From: Treponema sp.
GTDB taxonomy: Bacteria; Spirochaetota; Spirochaetia; Treponematales; Treponemataceae
Assembly (NCBI GenBank): GCA_017381365.1
Contig: JAFOCI010000070.1
Location: forward strand, 41,596 to 105,595
Direction of reading: 5' to 3'
Length of the DNA stretch: 64,000 bases
This document shows, one piece after another, positions 8,133 to 16,773 of this stretch. The notes beneath the pieces are model-generated. The model was not told where the DNA came from. It worked only from the letters and a program-made list of their open reading frames with translations, and did no database searches. A program made the translations under genes and the position numbers. Numbering within the stretch: the stretch's first letter is position 1; every line of letters starts with the position of its first letter.

Positions 8133-9240
8133 AAAGTTCCTGGATGTGGGCTAGAAGAGAATGCTTTTTTCTTTCTTCGTCCTTTCTTTTTATTATAAAA
8201 TCAACAGACGGAATTTCTGAATTTGTAAAATCTGATGAATCACCAAAAATGTTGTCAACTGTCGGAATGTTTTGCGAAGACTCGTATGAAATGGTTAAAC
8301 ATTCGTTTAATTTTTCAGAAATTTCATCAACAGTCGGAATATCAATGTTGTCATTCTGTGTGAAAATTGCATCTACAGAAGGAATCTTTATGCTGTCAAG
8401 AAAATCAGAGATTGAACCAAAATGACCAGATGTTTTTTTAAGGTTTTCATTGCCAATAAGATTACTTACTGTCGGAAGTTCTGAATCCTCGTTCATATCA
8501 AATTCATAAGAACTTTCTGTTTCTTCTGCCATGTCATTTACAGAAGGAATTTCCATTGAGTTTTCTGAAAGAAGAGAAGAAACTGATGGAATTGAATAGT
8601 TATTTTCCTCTTCTGTGAATTCCAGAAGGTTGTTAACTGTTGGAAGTTCTGTGTTTGTTTCTTCGATTTTTGCAAAGAGACTGTCGACGGTCGGGAGTTC
8701 AAAATTTGCAAGTTCGTTATTGGAGTCTGCAAGTTTTGAAAGAATTTCATCTACGGATGGAATTTCACATTCATTTTCAGAATCAGATGCAAAAAGTTCA
8801 TCTACAGTTGGAATTGTATTAGCATTGTTTTCGCAAAGTTCTGTGTTTTCATTGTTTTTGCAGGAAACAGTTGTGGTCTTGATTTTTTTAAGGAGTGAGT
8901 CTAGTTTTGAGAGTCCGTCCGCGTCGATTGAAGAAAAAATACCATCAATCTTAAGAATTTCTTCTTTTTTCAGTTCTTCGTGAGGAATATCAGCAGGTCT
9001 AAAAAGAATTACGACAGGATATTTTCTGCAGATTTCAGATTTTAAAAACTGAACCATAGTTTTCCAGTGACGGGGATAATCAAAAGCACTTATGAGAATC
9101 AAGTCTGGACTGATTTCAACAAGATTATCAAGGGCTTTTAAAAACCAGTGATAAACAATTGTATCGATTTCGTTTTTTTGAAAAACTTCGTCTACTTTTG
9201 TAAGAACTTCTTCATTATCAGAAATTATCAATGCTTTCAT
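8122..9240 (-). CDS. Pseudo-receiver protein with eleven IPTVD/IPSVD motifs
   Basis: 372 residues. The first 120 or so look like a response-regulator receiver fold (MKALIISDNEEVLTKVDEVF; DLILISAFDYPRHWK), but the usual phospho-acceptor Asp after the third strand is replaced (ILIS where receivers have LLLD), so it is probably not phosphorylated in the classic way. Residues 143-350 contain eleven copies of [IL]P[TS]V[DNS] followed by a short hydrophobic stretch, at about 143, 160, 182, 199, 217, 231, 255, 286, 301, 325 and 343, separated by acidic, probably disordered linkers. The C-terminus is basic (about 351-372). The gene lies between an exported protein gene (1-nt stop/start overlap) and a zinc-ribbon gene (11-bp overlap). 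I do not recognise this protein; an array of docking motifs is the simplest reading. Confidence 0.7.
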   Translation of the reverse strand: MKALIISDNEEVLTKVDEVFQKNEIDTIVYHWFLKALDNLVEISPDLILISAFDYPRHWKTMVQFLKSEICRKYPVVILFRPADIPHEELKKEEILKIDGIFSSIDADGLSKLDSLLKKIKTTTVSCKNNENTELCENNANTIPTVDELFASDSENECEIPSVDEILSKLADSNNELANFELPTVDSLFAKIEETNTELPTVNNLLEFTEEENNYSIPSVSSLLSENSMEIPSVNDMAEETESSYEFDMNEDSELPTVSNLIGNENLKKTSGHFGSISDFLDSIKIPSVDAIFTQNDNIDIPTVDEISEKLNECLTISYESSQNIPTVDNIFGDSSDFTNSEIPSVDFIIKRKDEERKKHSLLAHIQELYGE

Positions 9241-10217
9241 TATTCAGTCCCCAAATTTGTTACAGTGTAGTCATATATCTGCCAGATTCCTTCTCTCTGA
9301 CGAACCTTATATACATAACTTTTCTTTTCTCGGAAATTAGGATATTTGAACCATTCTGTTACTGTTACAGTTCCTTCTGTCTTTGTGTAGACAGTTTTTT
9401 CAATTTCAAATTTTTCTGGAATGGCTACAATGTCATTATCAAGTTTTGACTGCATAAGGTCTGCTTTGTAAAGCTTTAACATTCTGGCTCGTTCTTCTGC
9501 CGAAACGGTGATGTATTTACGTTTTTGAGCAGAATTTCTAAGAAGCATGGCTTCGATGTCCATGTAAAGAAAATACTGATCCCAAAGTGATTTCTGGCGG
9601 GCAATTATAGTCTGTTCAACAACCTTATCTGGGGAAATTTCTTCCATCTTTAATAGTTCTGCTGTTTTGTTTTTTACAGGGAGAACAGAAGAAGATGCTG
9701 CAGAAGGTGATGGGCGAACTTCTAGTGTGAGTCTGTTAGAAGTTTTTGAAAGATATTTAGATTTATAAAGTTCAGGATAGAAATTCAGTTCAATGTAATA
9801 AACTGAAGGTTCTGTTATCTGAATGTATTCTTTAAGGTTTTCAACAAAAGAATATTCTTCACCAGTTTCAAGGCTTATTTCACGGAAATACACAGTCTGG
9901 TTTGTAGTTCTTTTGCTGATTATTGATTCTGTCTGCTGGAGCTGGGTATTTTTTACTGTGAATGCATTAAAGTCGCAGCTGAACATTCTGTCGTCGGCAA
10001 GTTTAAAACGCAAAGTCTCGTTTGTATTGTTCTTTATGGAAATATGTACAAATACTGGATTTGTATCCTTGTTTTCCGGGTAATAAATCGTTCTGTCAAA
10101 AAATTTTATTGAAACAGAAAGGTTGTCCAGATTATCTGGTGTAACCTTGTTTTGACCAAAGGCAATCTGTCCAAAAATCAATAAAAGGGATATAATGTAT
10201 ATTGTACTTCGTTTCAA
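9240..10217 (-). CDS. Exported protein of unknown function
   Basis: 325 residues with a signal peptide (KRSTIYIISLLLIFGQIAFG, cleavage after about residue 21). Residues about 30-170 read as a beta-sandwich (alternating strands, FVHISIKNNTNETLRFKL), similar in pattern to intracellular proteinase inhibitor-like or Ig-like extracytoplasmic domains. The C-terminal 90 residues (WDQYFLYMDIEAMLLRN ... VRQREGIWQIYDYTVTNLG) end in a strand pair like those of NTF2-like domains. Likely periplasmic. It starts the three-gene minus-strand operon ending with the zinc-ribbon protein and is divergent from mfd, sharing about 60 bp of upstream sequence. Confidence 0.65.
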   Translation of the reverse strand: MKRSTIYIISLLLIFGQIAFGQNKVTPDNLDNLSVSIKFFDRTIYYPENKDTNPVFVHISIKNNTNETLRFKLADDRMFSCDFNAFTVKNTQLQQTESIISKRTTNQTVYFREISLETGEEYSFVENLKEYIQITEPSVYYIELNFYPELYKSKYLSKTSNRLTLEVRPSPSAASSSVLPVKNKTAELLKMEEISPDKVVEQTIIARQKSLWDQYFLYMDIEAMLLRNSAQKRKYITVSAEERARMLKLYKADLMQSKLDNDIVAIPEKFEIEKTVYTKTEGTVTVTEWFKYPNFREKKSYVYKVRQREGIWQIYDYTVTNLGTE

Positions 10218-10277
10218 TGTATTTCTCCTGAAGTGATTTATATTGAAAACACTTTCATTTATTTATCGGCATATTTT

Positions 10278-13200
10278 ATGAATACATTATTATCAAATTT
10301 AATACAAAAACAATTACATGACTGGGATATTTTCAGTTCTTCTGTAAAAAAAATAGTTGATTCAGAATTTGAAAAACCTTTTGATATTTTTGGATGTCAG
10401 GGCTGTCTTTCAAGCTTTTTTATCTTAGAGTTTTTTGAAAAAAACAAGGCAAAATGGCTGCAGAACCTTAAATACAGTCTATCCGGCTATTCGTCAAAAG
10501 CTGTTCCTGGGGCAGCCGGGGAATTTACTTCTGGGGCTTCAGATATTGTTATTGTAGTTCCTGGGGAAAGGGAAGCTGGTGTCTTAAAAGGAGATTTACT
10601 AACTGTTTTTGGTGATGTTGATGTAACTGTGATTCCTAACTGGGGAACTCTTGTTTATAGAAGCTCAGCTGTGGGGTCAAGAATTTTTGGACAGCGGGCT
10701 GGTGCCTTTGCAAAACTAGCTTCAAAAAATAATGATGCGGCAAAAGCTGTTGATATGAAGCCAAGAATTTTCATTATAACTCAGCGAGTAATGCAGACTC
10801 CTGTTCCTCCTGCTGAATATATCCGCTCTCTATCGTTTTCATTGCAGGCAGGACAGCAGATTGACACTGCAAAAATTGCCGAAAAACTTGTAAAAATCGG
10901 CTATATCAGAGTACCTCGTGTAAGTATGCCTGGGGAATTTAGTCTTAGAGGTGAAGTTCTTGATATTTTTCTTCCAGAAGAAGAAATGGCAACCCGCATA
11001 GTTTTTGATTTTGACGAAATTGAAACAATAAAATCTTTTTCACCAGAAAATCAGTCAACTCTTGAAAAGCTTGAGTCAGTTCTTATTTATCCCATGAAGG
11101 AAGTTGTCTGGAATGAAGAGCTTATTTCAAAGCTGGAAAATCTTTTGCAGGATCCTGATGAAAATGAACTTGATTCAGAAGGCGGACCAAAACTTCCGTT
11201 TACGGAAGAGGCAAAAAATCAGCGGCAAAGAATACTTGATTCACTAAAAACAAGCGGTGCTGCGGAAGGCGAGGAACTGTTCTATCCCGCATTGTGGGAC
11301 AAAGAATATTCTGTTTTTGATTATCTTGATAAAAATTCTACAGTTTTTATTTTTGATTATGACAGACAGGTAAATGCTCAGGAAAATTTCAATCGTGAAT
11401 TTTCTGGTATGTATAGAAAAGAACGTCTTCTGATGCCTGTTCTTCCTCCAGAAAAGATTTCTTTTTCTTTTGAGGAAAGCGAATCTAAAATTCACAGGCT
11501 TCTCAGGTTAAAATCTATTTCAAAAGATGAAGATGAATCTGATGAGTATGTTATAAAATTTCCATGTGAACCTGCTCAAAGTTATTTTGGAAACATAAAT
11601 TTTCTTAAAGAACAGCTGGAAGGTCTTCAGAAAGAAAAGTGGAACGTTTACATTTTTGCAGATAATGAAAATCAGAGTCTGCGCATTGCTGAAATTCTAA
11701 AGGATTTTACTGATAAAAATCTTCAGACTCCATTAAAAATTGAAGGCAATGCCGTTTCGGAAGGCTTTTCGATTCCGGATATAAAACTGAAAGTTATTCA
11801 GGAAAATGAAATTTTTGGCCGCAGAAAATATGTTCCAAAATCTCTTCAGAAAGCAAAAAGCCGTGTAATTGATACGTTTGTAGAGCTTAATCCTGGTGAT
11901 TATGTTGTTCACGTAAATTATGGAATCGGACTTTTCAAAGGAATTGAACGAGTAAAATCTCTTGGCAATGAGCGTGACTACATAAAGCTGGAATATGCAG
12001 ATGAAGAGTTTGTGTTTGTTCCGATTGAGCAGGTAAATCTTGTTCAGCGTTACATCGGGAACGAAGGTGAAAAGCCGGCTTTGGACCGAATTGGAAGTAA
12101 ATCCTGGGAAAACCGTAAAAATAAAGTCCGCAAAGCTGTAGAAGACCTGGCAGAAAAACTGATTGCCCTCTATTCAAGACGAAAAGCTGCCCGCGGTTAT
12201 CCTTTCCCAAAAGATACGGAATGGCAGACTGCTTTTGAAGCGGCTTTTCCTTACGAAGATACTCCAGATCAGATTACTGTTACTTCTGAAATAAAAAAGG
12301 ACATGGAAAAGCCTGTGCCGATGGATCGTCTTCTTTGCGGTGATGTTGGTTACGGTAAAACTGAAATTGCCATGCGGGCTGCCTTCAAGGCTGTTATGGG
12401 AGGACGTCAGGTTGCGTTCCTTGCGCCAACAACAATTCTCGCAGAGCAGCACTACGAATCCTGTATGGAACGATTTCAGAATTTTCCTGTAAAAATCGCT
12501 CATATGTCCAGATTTGTTACTCCTGCAGAACAGAAAAAAATTCTTGCAAAATTAAAGGAAGGGCAGGTTGATATTCTTGTAGGAACCCACAGAATCATTC
12601 AGAAGGACGTTGAGTTCAAGAATCTTGGTCTTATGATTATTGATGAAGAGCAGCGTTTTGGTGTAAAGGACAAAGAAAAGCTTAAGGAAATGAAGAATAA
12701 CATTGACTGTCTTGCCATGTCTGCAACTCCAATACCGAGAACTCTTCACATGAGTCTTTTGAAAATCCGCGATATGAGCCTTTTGACTACGCCTCCGCAG
12801 ATAAGAAAACCTATTGAAACTGTGATTGATGCTTACAGCGAAGAGAAAATCGCAGCCGCAATACGAAAAGAGATTGAGCGTGGTGGGCAGGTATTTTTCC
12901 TTCATAATCGTGTTGAATCACTGAATGAAACCCGGTTAAAGCTGGAACGTCTTTTGCCAGAAGTTATGATTGATGTTGCTCATGGACAGATGACAAGCGA
13001 CCAGCTGGATGACATTTTCCGAAGATTCAAAATGGGCGGTTTTCAGGTTCTTGTGGCAACCACAATTATTGAAAACGGAATTGATATTCCGAACGTTAAT
13101 ACAATTATCATTGACAGGGCTGATATGTATGGAATTTCCCAGCTGTATCAGCTGCGTGGTCGGGTTGGCCGAAGCGACAGAAAAGCCTATGCCTATATGC

Positions 13201-13883
13201 TGTATCCTGGAAACAAATCTTTGAGTGAAATTGCAATGAAACGTCTTCAGGTAATCAGTGATTTTACTGAACTTGGAAGCGGCTTTAAAATTGCAATGAA
13301 AGACATGGAAATCAGAGGAGCCGGAAATCTGCTTGGCCGTGACCAGAGCGGAAGCGTTTATGCAGTTGGATTTGATATGTATGTGCGGCTTTTAAATGAT
13401 GCAGTAAATCATCTTATTTCCCAGGAAGATTACAAGTCCACGACAGAAACTCTTATGGAACTGGAATATACTGGATTTATTCCAGATACATATATTCAGA
13501 ATCCTCAGACAAAAATGGAAATCTACAAAAAGATTGCTGCAGTTCAGGTACGGGAAGAGCTGGATGGCGTTGTACTTGAAATTATGGATCGCTTTGGACC
13601 TGTGCCTGATGAAGTTTCAAGTCTTCTGGCTCTTGCAGAAATCCGTATTCTGTGTAAAAAACTTAATGTTGCTTCAATCAAGGAACGTCAGGGAACTGTT
13701 TCTGTTGAGTTTGCAAAGGTTTCTGATATTTCTGTTGATAAAGTTCTTAGGCTTATTTCCGAAGCTGCAGGAACGGTAAAACTTGATCCTTCAAAACCTA
13801 ATATGCTTTTCCTGAGTATTGGCAAAATCGGATTGAAAGAAAAAAGTGAATACATAAGGGAAAAACTGGAAAAACTTGCGTAA
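10278..13883 (+). CDS. mfd: Transcription-repair coupling factor
   Basis: Mfd removes RNA polymerase stalled at DNA damage and recruits UvrA. The call is supported by UvrB-like N-terminal modules, the RNA-polymerase-interacting domain (about residues 535-600, LNPGDYVVHVNYGIGLFKG), the RecG-like helicase core with Walker A GDVGYGKTE (about 690), DEEQ box (IIDEEQRFGVK) and motif VI QLRGRVGRSDRKAYAY, and the C-terminal TRCF domain. From the ATG at 10278 (MNTLLSNLIQKQ) the protein has 1201 residues; an upstream in-frame ATG at 10233 would add 15 hydrophobic residues and is less likely. Monocistronic or nearly so. Confidence 0.96.
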   Translation: MNTLLSNLIQKQLHDWDIFSSSVKKIVDSEFEKPFDIFGCQGCLSSFFILEFFEKNKAKWLQNLKYSLSGYSSKAVPGAAGEFTSGASDIVIVVPGEREAGVLKGDLLTVFGDVDVTVIPNWGTLVYRSSAVGSRIFGQRAGAFAKLASKNNDAAKAVDMKPRIFIITQRVMQTPVPPAEYIRSLSFSLQAGQQIDTAKIAEKLVKIGYIRVPRVSMPGEFSLRGEVLDIFLPEEEMATRIVFDFDEIETIKSFSPENQSTLEKLESVLIYPMKEVVWNEELISKLENLLQDPDENELDSEGGPKLPFTEEAKNQRQRILDSLKTSGAAEGEELFYPALWDKEYSVFDYLDKNSTVFIFDYDRQVNAQENFNREFSGMYRKERLLMPVLPPEKISFSFEESESKIHRLLRLKSISKDEDESDEYVIKFPCEPAQSYFGNINFLKEQLEGLQKEKWNVYIFADNENQSLRIAEILKDFTDKNLQTPLKIEGNAVSEGFSIPDIKLKVIQENEIFGRRKYVPKSLQKAKSRVIDTFVELNPGDYVVHVNYGIGLFKGIERVKSLGNERDYIKLEYADEEFVFVPIEQVNLVQRYIGNEGEKPALDRIGSKSWENRKNKVRKAVEDLAEKLIALYSRRKAARGYPFPKDTEWQTAFEAAFPYEDTPDQITVTSEIKKDMEKPVPMDRLLCGDVGYGKTEIAMRAAFKAVMGGRQVAFLAPTTILAEQHYESCMERFQNFPVKIAHMSRFVTPAEQKKILAKLKEGQVDILVGTHRIIQKDVEFKNLGLMIIDEEQRFGVKDKEKLKEMKNNIDCLAMSATPIPRTLHMSLLKIRDMSLLTTPPQIRKPIETVIDAYSEEKIAAAIRKEIERGGQVFFLHNRVESLNETRLKLERLLPEVMIDVAHGQMTSDQLDDIFRRFKMGGFQVLVATTIIENGIDIPNVNTIIIDRADMYGISQLYQLRGRVGRSDRKAYAYMLYPGNKSLSEIAMKRLQVISDFTELGSGFKIAMKDMEIRGAGNLLGRDQSGSVYAVGFDMYVRLLNDAVNHLISQEDYKSTTETLMELEYTGFIPDTYIQNPQTKMEIYKKIAAVQVREELDGVVLEIMDRFGPVPDEVSSLLALAEIRILCKKLNVASIKERQGTVSVEFAKVSDISVDKVLRLISEAAGTVKLDPSKPNMLFLSIGKIGLKEKSEYIREKLEKLA

Positions 13884-13930
13884 TTTATCTGTTGGATTTA
13901 TAATGTAACTGTGTTTTAGTTAATAATTTA

Positions 13931-13958
13931 TTGACAAAAGTTATTAATAGGTTATACT
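13931..13958 (+). promoter_or_regulatory. Sigma-70 type promoter P1 for rpmF-acpP
   Basis: TTGACA at 13931-13936 and TATACT at 13953-13958 are separated by 16 bp, a near-consensus housekeeping promoter. It lies about 80 bp upstream of the rpmF start. Confidence 0.75.
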
Positions 13959-13961
13959 AAC

Positions 13962-13991
13962 TTGACAACCTGATTGGAACTGTTGTATTAT
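13962..13991 (+). promoter_or_regulatory. Second, tandem promoter P2 for rpmF-acpP
   Basis: A second TTGACA at 13962-13967 is followed after 18 bp by TATTAT at 13986-13991, still upstream of rpmF. Two adjacent strong promoters suit genes needed at high, growth-linked levels. Confidence 0.6.
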
Positions 13992-14039
13992 AAACCACAG
14001 TAAATCAGATAGTAACTAATTTATAGTGAGGTTTTATAA

Positions 14040-14228
14040 ATGGCAGTACCTAGATCCAAAACATCTAAAGCCGTTACTAAAAGACGTCAGACAATCAATA
14101 TGAAATTGGAAGCACCTCAGCTTGTTGAATGTAATAACTGTGGTAACCTTATTCAGGCTCATAGAGTTTGTCCTAAATGCGGTTTTTATCGTGGACGTCA
14201 GGTTTTAACACCTGAAACAAACGGCTAA
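14040..14228 (+). CDS. rpmF: Ribosomal protein L32
   Basis: 62-residue large-subunit protein. It starts with the standard MAVPRSKTSKAVTKRR basic N-terminus and has a four-cysteine zinc ribbon (CNNCG ... CPKCG). An SD-like GTGAGG stretch precedes the ATG. It is followed 19 bp later by acpP, the common rpmF-fatty-acid gene neighbourhood, here reduced to acpP and rnc without plsX/fabH/fabD between. Confidence 0.97.
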   Translation: MAVPRSKTSKAVTKRRQTINMKLEAPQLVECNNCGNLIQAHRVCPKCGFYRGRQVLTPETNG

Positions 14229-14247
14229 TATTTATAGGGAGAAAAAA

Positions 14248-14481
14248 ATGGACGAATTATTCGAAAAAATCCAGAAACTTATTGCTGAAAAATTGGACAT
14301 TGATGAATCAAAAGTAACTCTTGACTCATCTTTCCGTGGTGATCTTGGCGCAGACAGCCTTGACACATACGAACTTGTTTACGCTATTGAAGAAGAACTT
14401 GGTGTAAGCATTCCTGATGAAAAAGCAAATGAATTTGAAACAGTTCGTGATGCTTATGATTTCATCAAATCTGCTCAGTAA
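14248..14481 (+). CDS. acpP: Acyl carrier protein
   Basis: 77-residue acidic four-helix carrier protein for fatty acid synthesis. The phosphopantetheine attachment serine is in LGADSLDTYELVYA (about residue 37), a perfect family signature. It has a GGGAG-type ribosome binding site. It is followed by a strong intrinsic terminator, so rpmF-acpP form the main transcript and rnc needs read-through or its own promoter. Confidence 0.97.
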   Translation: MDELFEKIQKLIAEKLDIDESKVTLDSSFRGDLGADSLDTYELVYAIEEELGVSIPDEKANEFETVRDAYDFIKSAQ

Positions 14482-14497
14482 TTAAGGTCAGATTAAT

Positions 14498-14534
14498 AAA
14501 AAAACACAAGTGTCCAAGCTTGTGTTTTTTTTAT
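14498..14534 (+). terminator. Intrinsic terminator after acpP
   Basis: The stem AAAACACAAG/CTTGTGTTTT (ACACAAG at 14504-14510, CTTGTGT at 14519-14525) has an 8-nt loop and is followed by a run of T. It is a clear rho-independent terminator. Confidence 0.9.
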
Positions 14535-14560
14535 TTTAAACAGTTTGGTGTGCAATAAAA

Positions 14561-15280
14561 ATGGAAAAAATTTCAGCAGAACGTAAAAAGCAGTTGCAGG
14601 ATTTTTGCAGAAAACTTGATTTAAAAATTAAAAATCTTGAGCTTCTTGATTTAGCATTTCATCACTGTTCCTATTCAAATGAAATGAATGGCGGAAAGTA
14701 CAATAATAACGAACGTCTTGAATTTCTTGGGGATTCTGTGCTAGGGCTTGCCACAGCAGATTTTTTGTACAAGGATATGAGTTCAAACCATGCTGAAGGC
14801 GATCTTGCAAAAATAAAATCTGTCGTCGTTTCAGAAAAATCTCTTGCGCCAGTTGCTCTTAGTTTTGGCATTGATAAGATGCTTGTAATGGGAAGAGGCG
14901 AAGAAATGAGCGGAGGCCGTACAAAACCTGCAATTCTTGCTGATTGTATGGAAGCTGTGATTGGTGCTTATTATCTTGATGCAGGTTTTTCGCCTTGTGA
15001 AAAATTTATTCTTGATTTTATTGTTCCAGAAATACGCAAAGTTCAGGAAACCGGAGGAAAGAATTTTAAATCTTTGCTTCAGGAATTATATCAGAAGAAA
15101 GAAAAATCATGTCCTGTATACGAATTAATATCCAAAACAGGTCCAGATCATAATCAGGTTTTTAATGTTGCTGTAAAGCTGGGAAAAGTTACATATGGAC
15201 CAGCCTCTGGAAAGTCAAAAAAAGAGGCTGAACAGAAAGCTGCTGAAATGGCTTACAATTGTTTAAAATCTGCTGATTAA
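14561..15280 (+). CDS. rnc: Ribonuclease III
   Basis: Double-strand-specific endonuclease processing rRNA and mRNA. 239 residues. The catalytic signature NNERLEFLGDSVLGLATADF (about residues 45-64) is intact; the second acidic cluster is in LADCMEAVIGAYYLDAG. The C-terminal double-stranded RNA-binding domain (about 162-236) ends in the AEQKAAEMAYNCL helix. Lies 79 bp after acpP, beyond its terminator. Confidence 0.96.
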   Translation: MEKISAERKKQLQDFCRKLDLKIKNLELLDLAFHHCSYSNEMNGGKYNNNERLEFLGDSVLGLATADFLYKDMSSNHAEGDLAKIKSVVVSEKSLAPVALSFGIDKMLVMGRGEEMSGGRTKPAILADCMEAVIGAYYLDAGFSPCEKFILDFIVPEIRKVQETGGKNFKSLLQELYQKKEKSCPVYELISKTGPDHNQVFNVAVKLGKVTYGPASGKSKKEAEQKAAEMAYNCLKSAD

Positions 15281-15317
15281 ATTCTATGACATTTTAATAT
15301 GATTCACAAATAAAAAA

Positions 15318-15365
15318 AAGCATGCAAATGCGATTATAAACATCATCTGCATACTTTTATTAAAC
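15318..15365. terminator. Possible bidirectional terminator between rnc and the AspT-like gene
   Basis: An imperfect stem (AAGCATGCA near 15320 against TGCATACTT near 15350, one mismatch) is flanked by A-rich and T-rich runs. It sits between convergent genes, where a shared terminator is expected. Confidence 0.45.
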
Positions 15366-15371
15366 CAGTAT

Positions 15372-16613
15372 CTAAAGAATCATAATAACAATTTTTGCTA
15401 CAAGTACGATTGATACAAGGGCAAATGGATAAGTTGCAGCGTAAGCGGCAGAAACTTCGTCAGTACCAGCAGTAGCAATTAATGTACCAAGTGCTGGAGT
15501 AGAAGTCATACCACCAGTAATAGAACCAAGATTGTTCAAAATACTGAGCTTGAATACATAGCGGGCAATAACATAGCCAACAATCATTGGAACAGTTGTC
15601 ATGATTGCGCCGTAGATGAAGTATGTCCAGCGGAACTTTTCAATAAAGTTTACGCCACCAGGAACACCAGCACCGATAAGGAACAACACAAGTCCAAGTT
15701 AGCGCATAAAGTTCAAAGTTTCTTTCTTGAGACGACAGTCAAAGTTTCCGAGATGTGCAAAGTGACCAACAATAAGACCACCAATCAGACATCCACCAGA
15801 GTTACCAAGAGAGAAGTTGATTACAGGAATTTTGATTGCACCAATCAAGCATCCAAGAGCAACAGCAAGGAAGAATGCAAAAAATCCGAAAGGATCTACC
15901 TGAATAAGCTTTCCTTTAGGTTCTGGAATCTGAATCTGGTTTGCAGCCTGGAAATTAGCAAGTTCTTCCTGCATGTTTACTTTGAGAATCTTTGGAACAA
16001 GCTGAACAAAAAGAACAACACCAAGTACACCGAATGTGTACGCAATTCCATAACCAGCAGTTACATCAGCTTCGAGAGTAGAAATGTTTCCTGCAAGTTT
16101 AGCGGCTTCATCAAGAGCAACGGCAACTTCTTTACCAGCAGAAAAACCTGGAGTAGAAGTAAGTCCACCTGTAAGAAGTCCAACAGCCATTGACGATGAC
16201 ATATTTTTATCCAGAATAGTGAAGATAACTGCTGTAAGACCACCAAGAGCGATTACAACAAATCCAATCACAATATAAGCAAGAGTGCTTTTGTTGAATG
16301 AACGGAAAAACTTAGGTCCCGCAATCAAACCGACTGCAGTAACAAAAAGGGCAGTACCAATATTAGAAACAATACCGAAGTTTCCTTTGATTTTACCATC
16401 AAAAAGTGTGATTACCTTTTCTCCAATGTTAAAACTAGGAACGAAGTGTGTGAACACACCATAGAGAAGAGCTACCAGCAGAACGCCTGCTGTTCCCAAT
16501 TCAATTCCCTTTACCTTGATAGCACCAACAAGGTAACCGATTGTGCCAATGGCAAATACGATAAAGATAAATGACAGGGCTGATGAACATACACCTGCTA
16601 AATATGCAGTCAT
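15372..16613 (-). pseudogene. AspT/YidE-type membrane transporter split by an in-frame TAA
   Basis: Two consecutive pieces in the same frame (16613 to 15699 and 15698 to 15372) together make about 412 residues of a multi-helix transporter with the duplicated hydrophobic domains of the aspartate:alanine exchanger family (AspT, YidE, YbjL). Each half has the hallmark glycine-rich re-entrant segment (TGGLTSTPGFSAG in the first, TGGMTSTPALGTL in the second). They are separated only by a TAA at 15699-15701 within ...NFMR-stop-LGLVLFLIG, where the family normally has a residue such as Glu or Gln (R[EQ]LGL.LFL). Either a true nonsense mutation, a base error, or two separately translated halves (the second could start at GTG 15687-15689). 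The TrkA-C domain usual in larger AspT proteins is absent. Substrate unknown; a dicarboxylate or amino acid is likely from the family, which is notable next to the fumarate reductase operon. Confidence 0.75.
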
Positions 16614-16717
16614 AATCGACCTCTTTTAAAGTAATTAAAGTTTAGTAAATTATATTATTCTGCGCATTTTTAAGCAATAAGTTGAAAATAATTGAAAAGA
16701 ATATATTTTTTCGCAAA

Positions 16718-16755
16718 AAAAAACGGACTACAAAAATGAAATGTAGTCCGTTTTT
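16718..16755. terminator. Terminator of the mdh-fum-hdr-flx-frd operon
   Basis: A 13-14-bp perfect stem (ACGGACTACA at about 16723-16732 with TGTAGTCCGT at 16742-16751, extended by A/T pairs) has a 9-nt loop and A/T runs on both sides. It lies 19 bp past the frdA stop and separates the operon from the AspT-like gene. Confidence 0.9.
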
Positions 16756-16773
16756 AATGTCAACTAAGACTTA

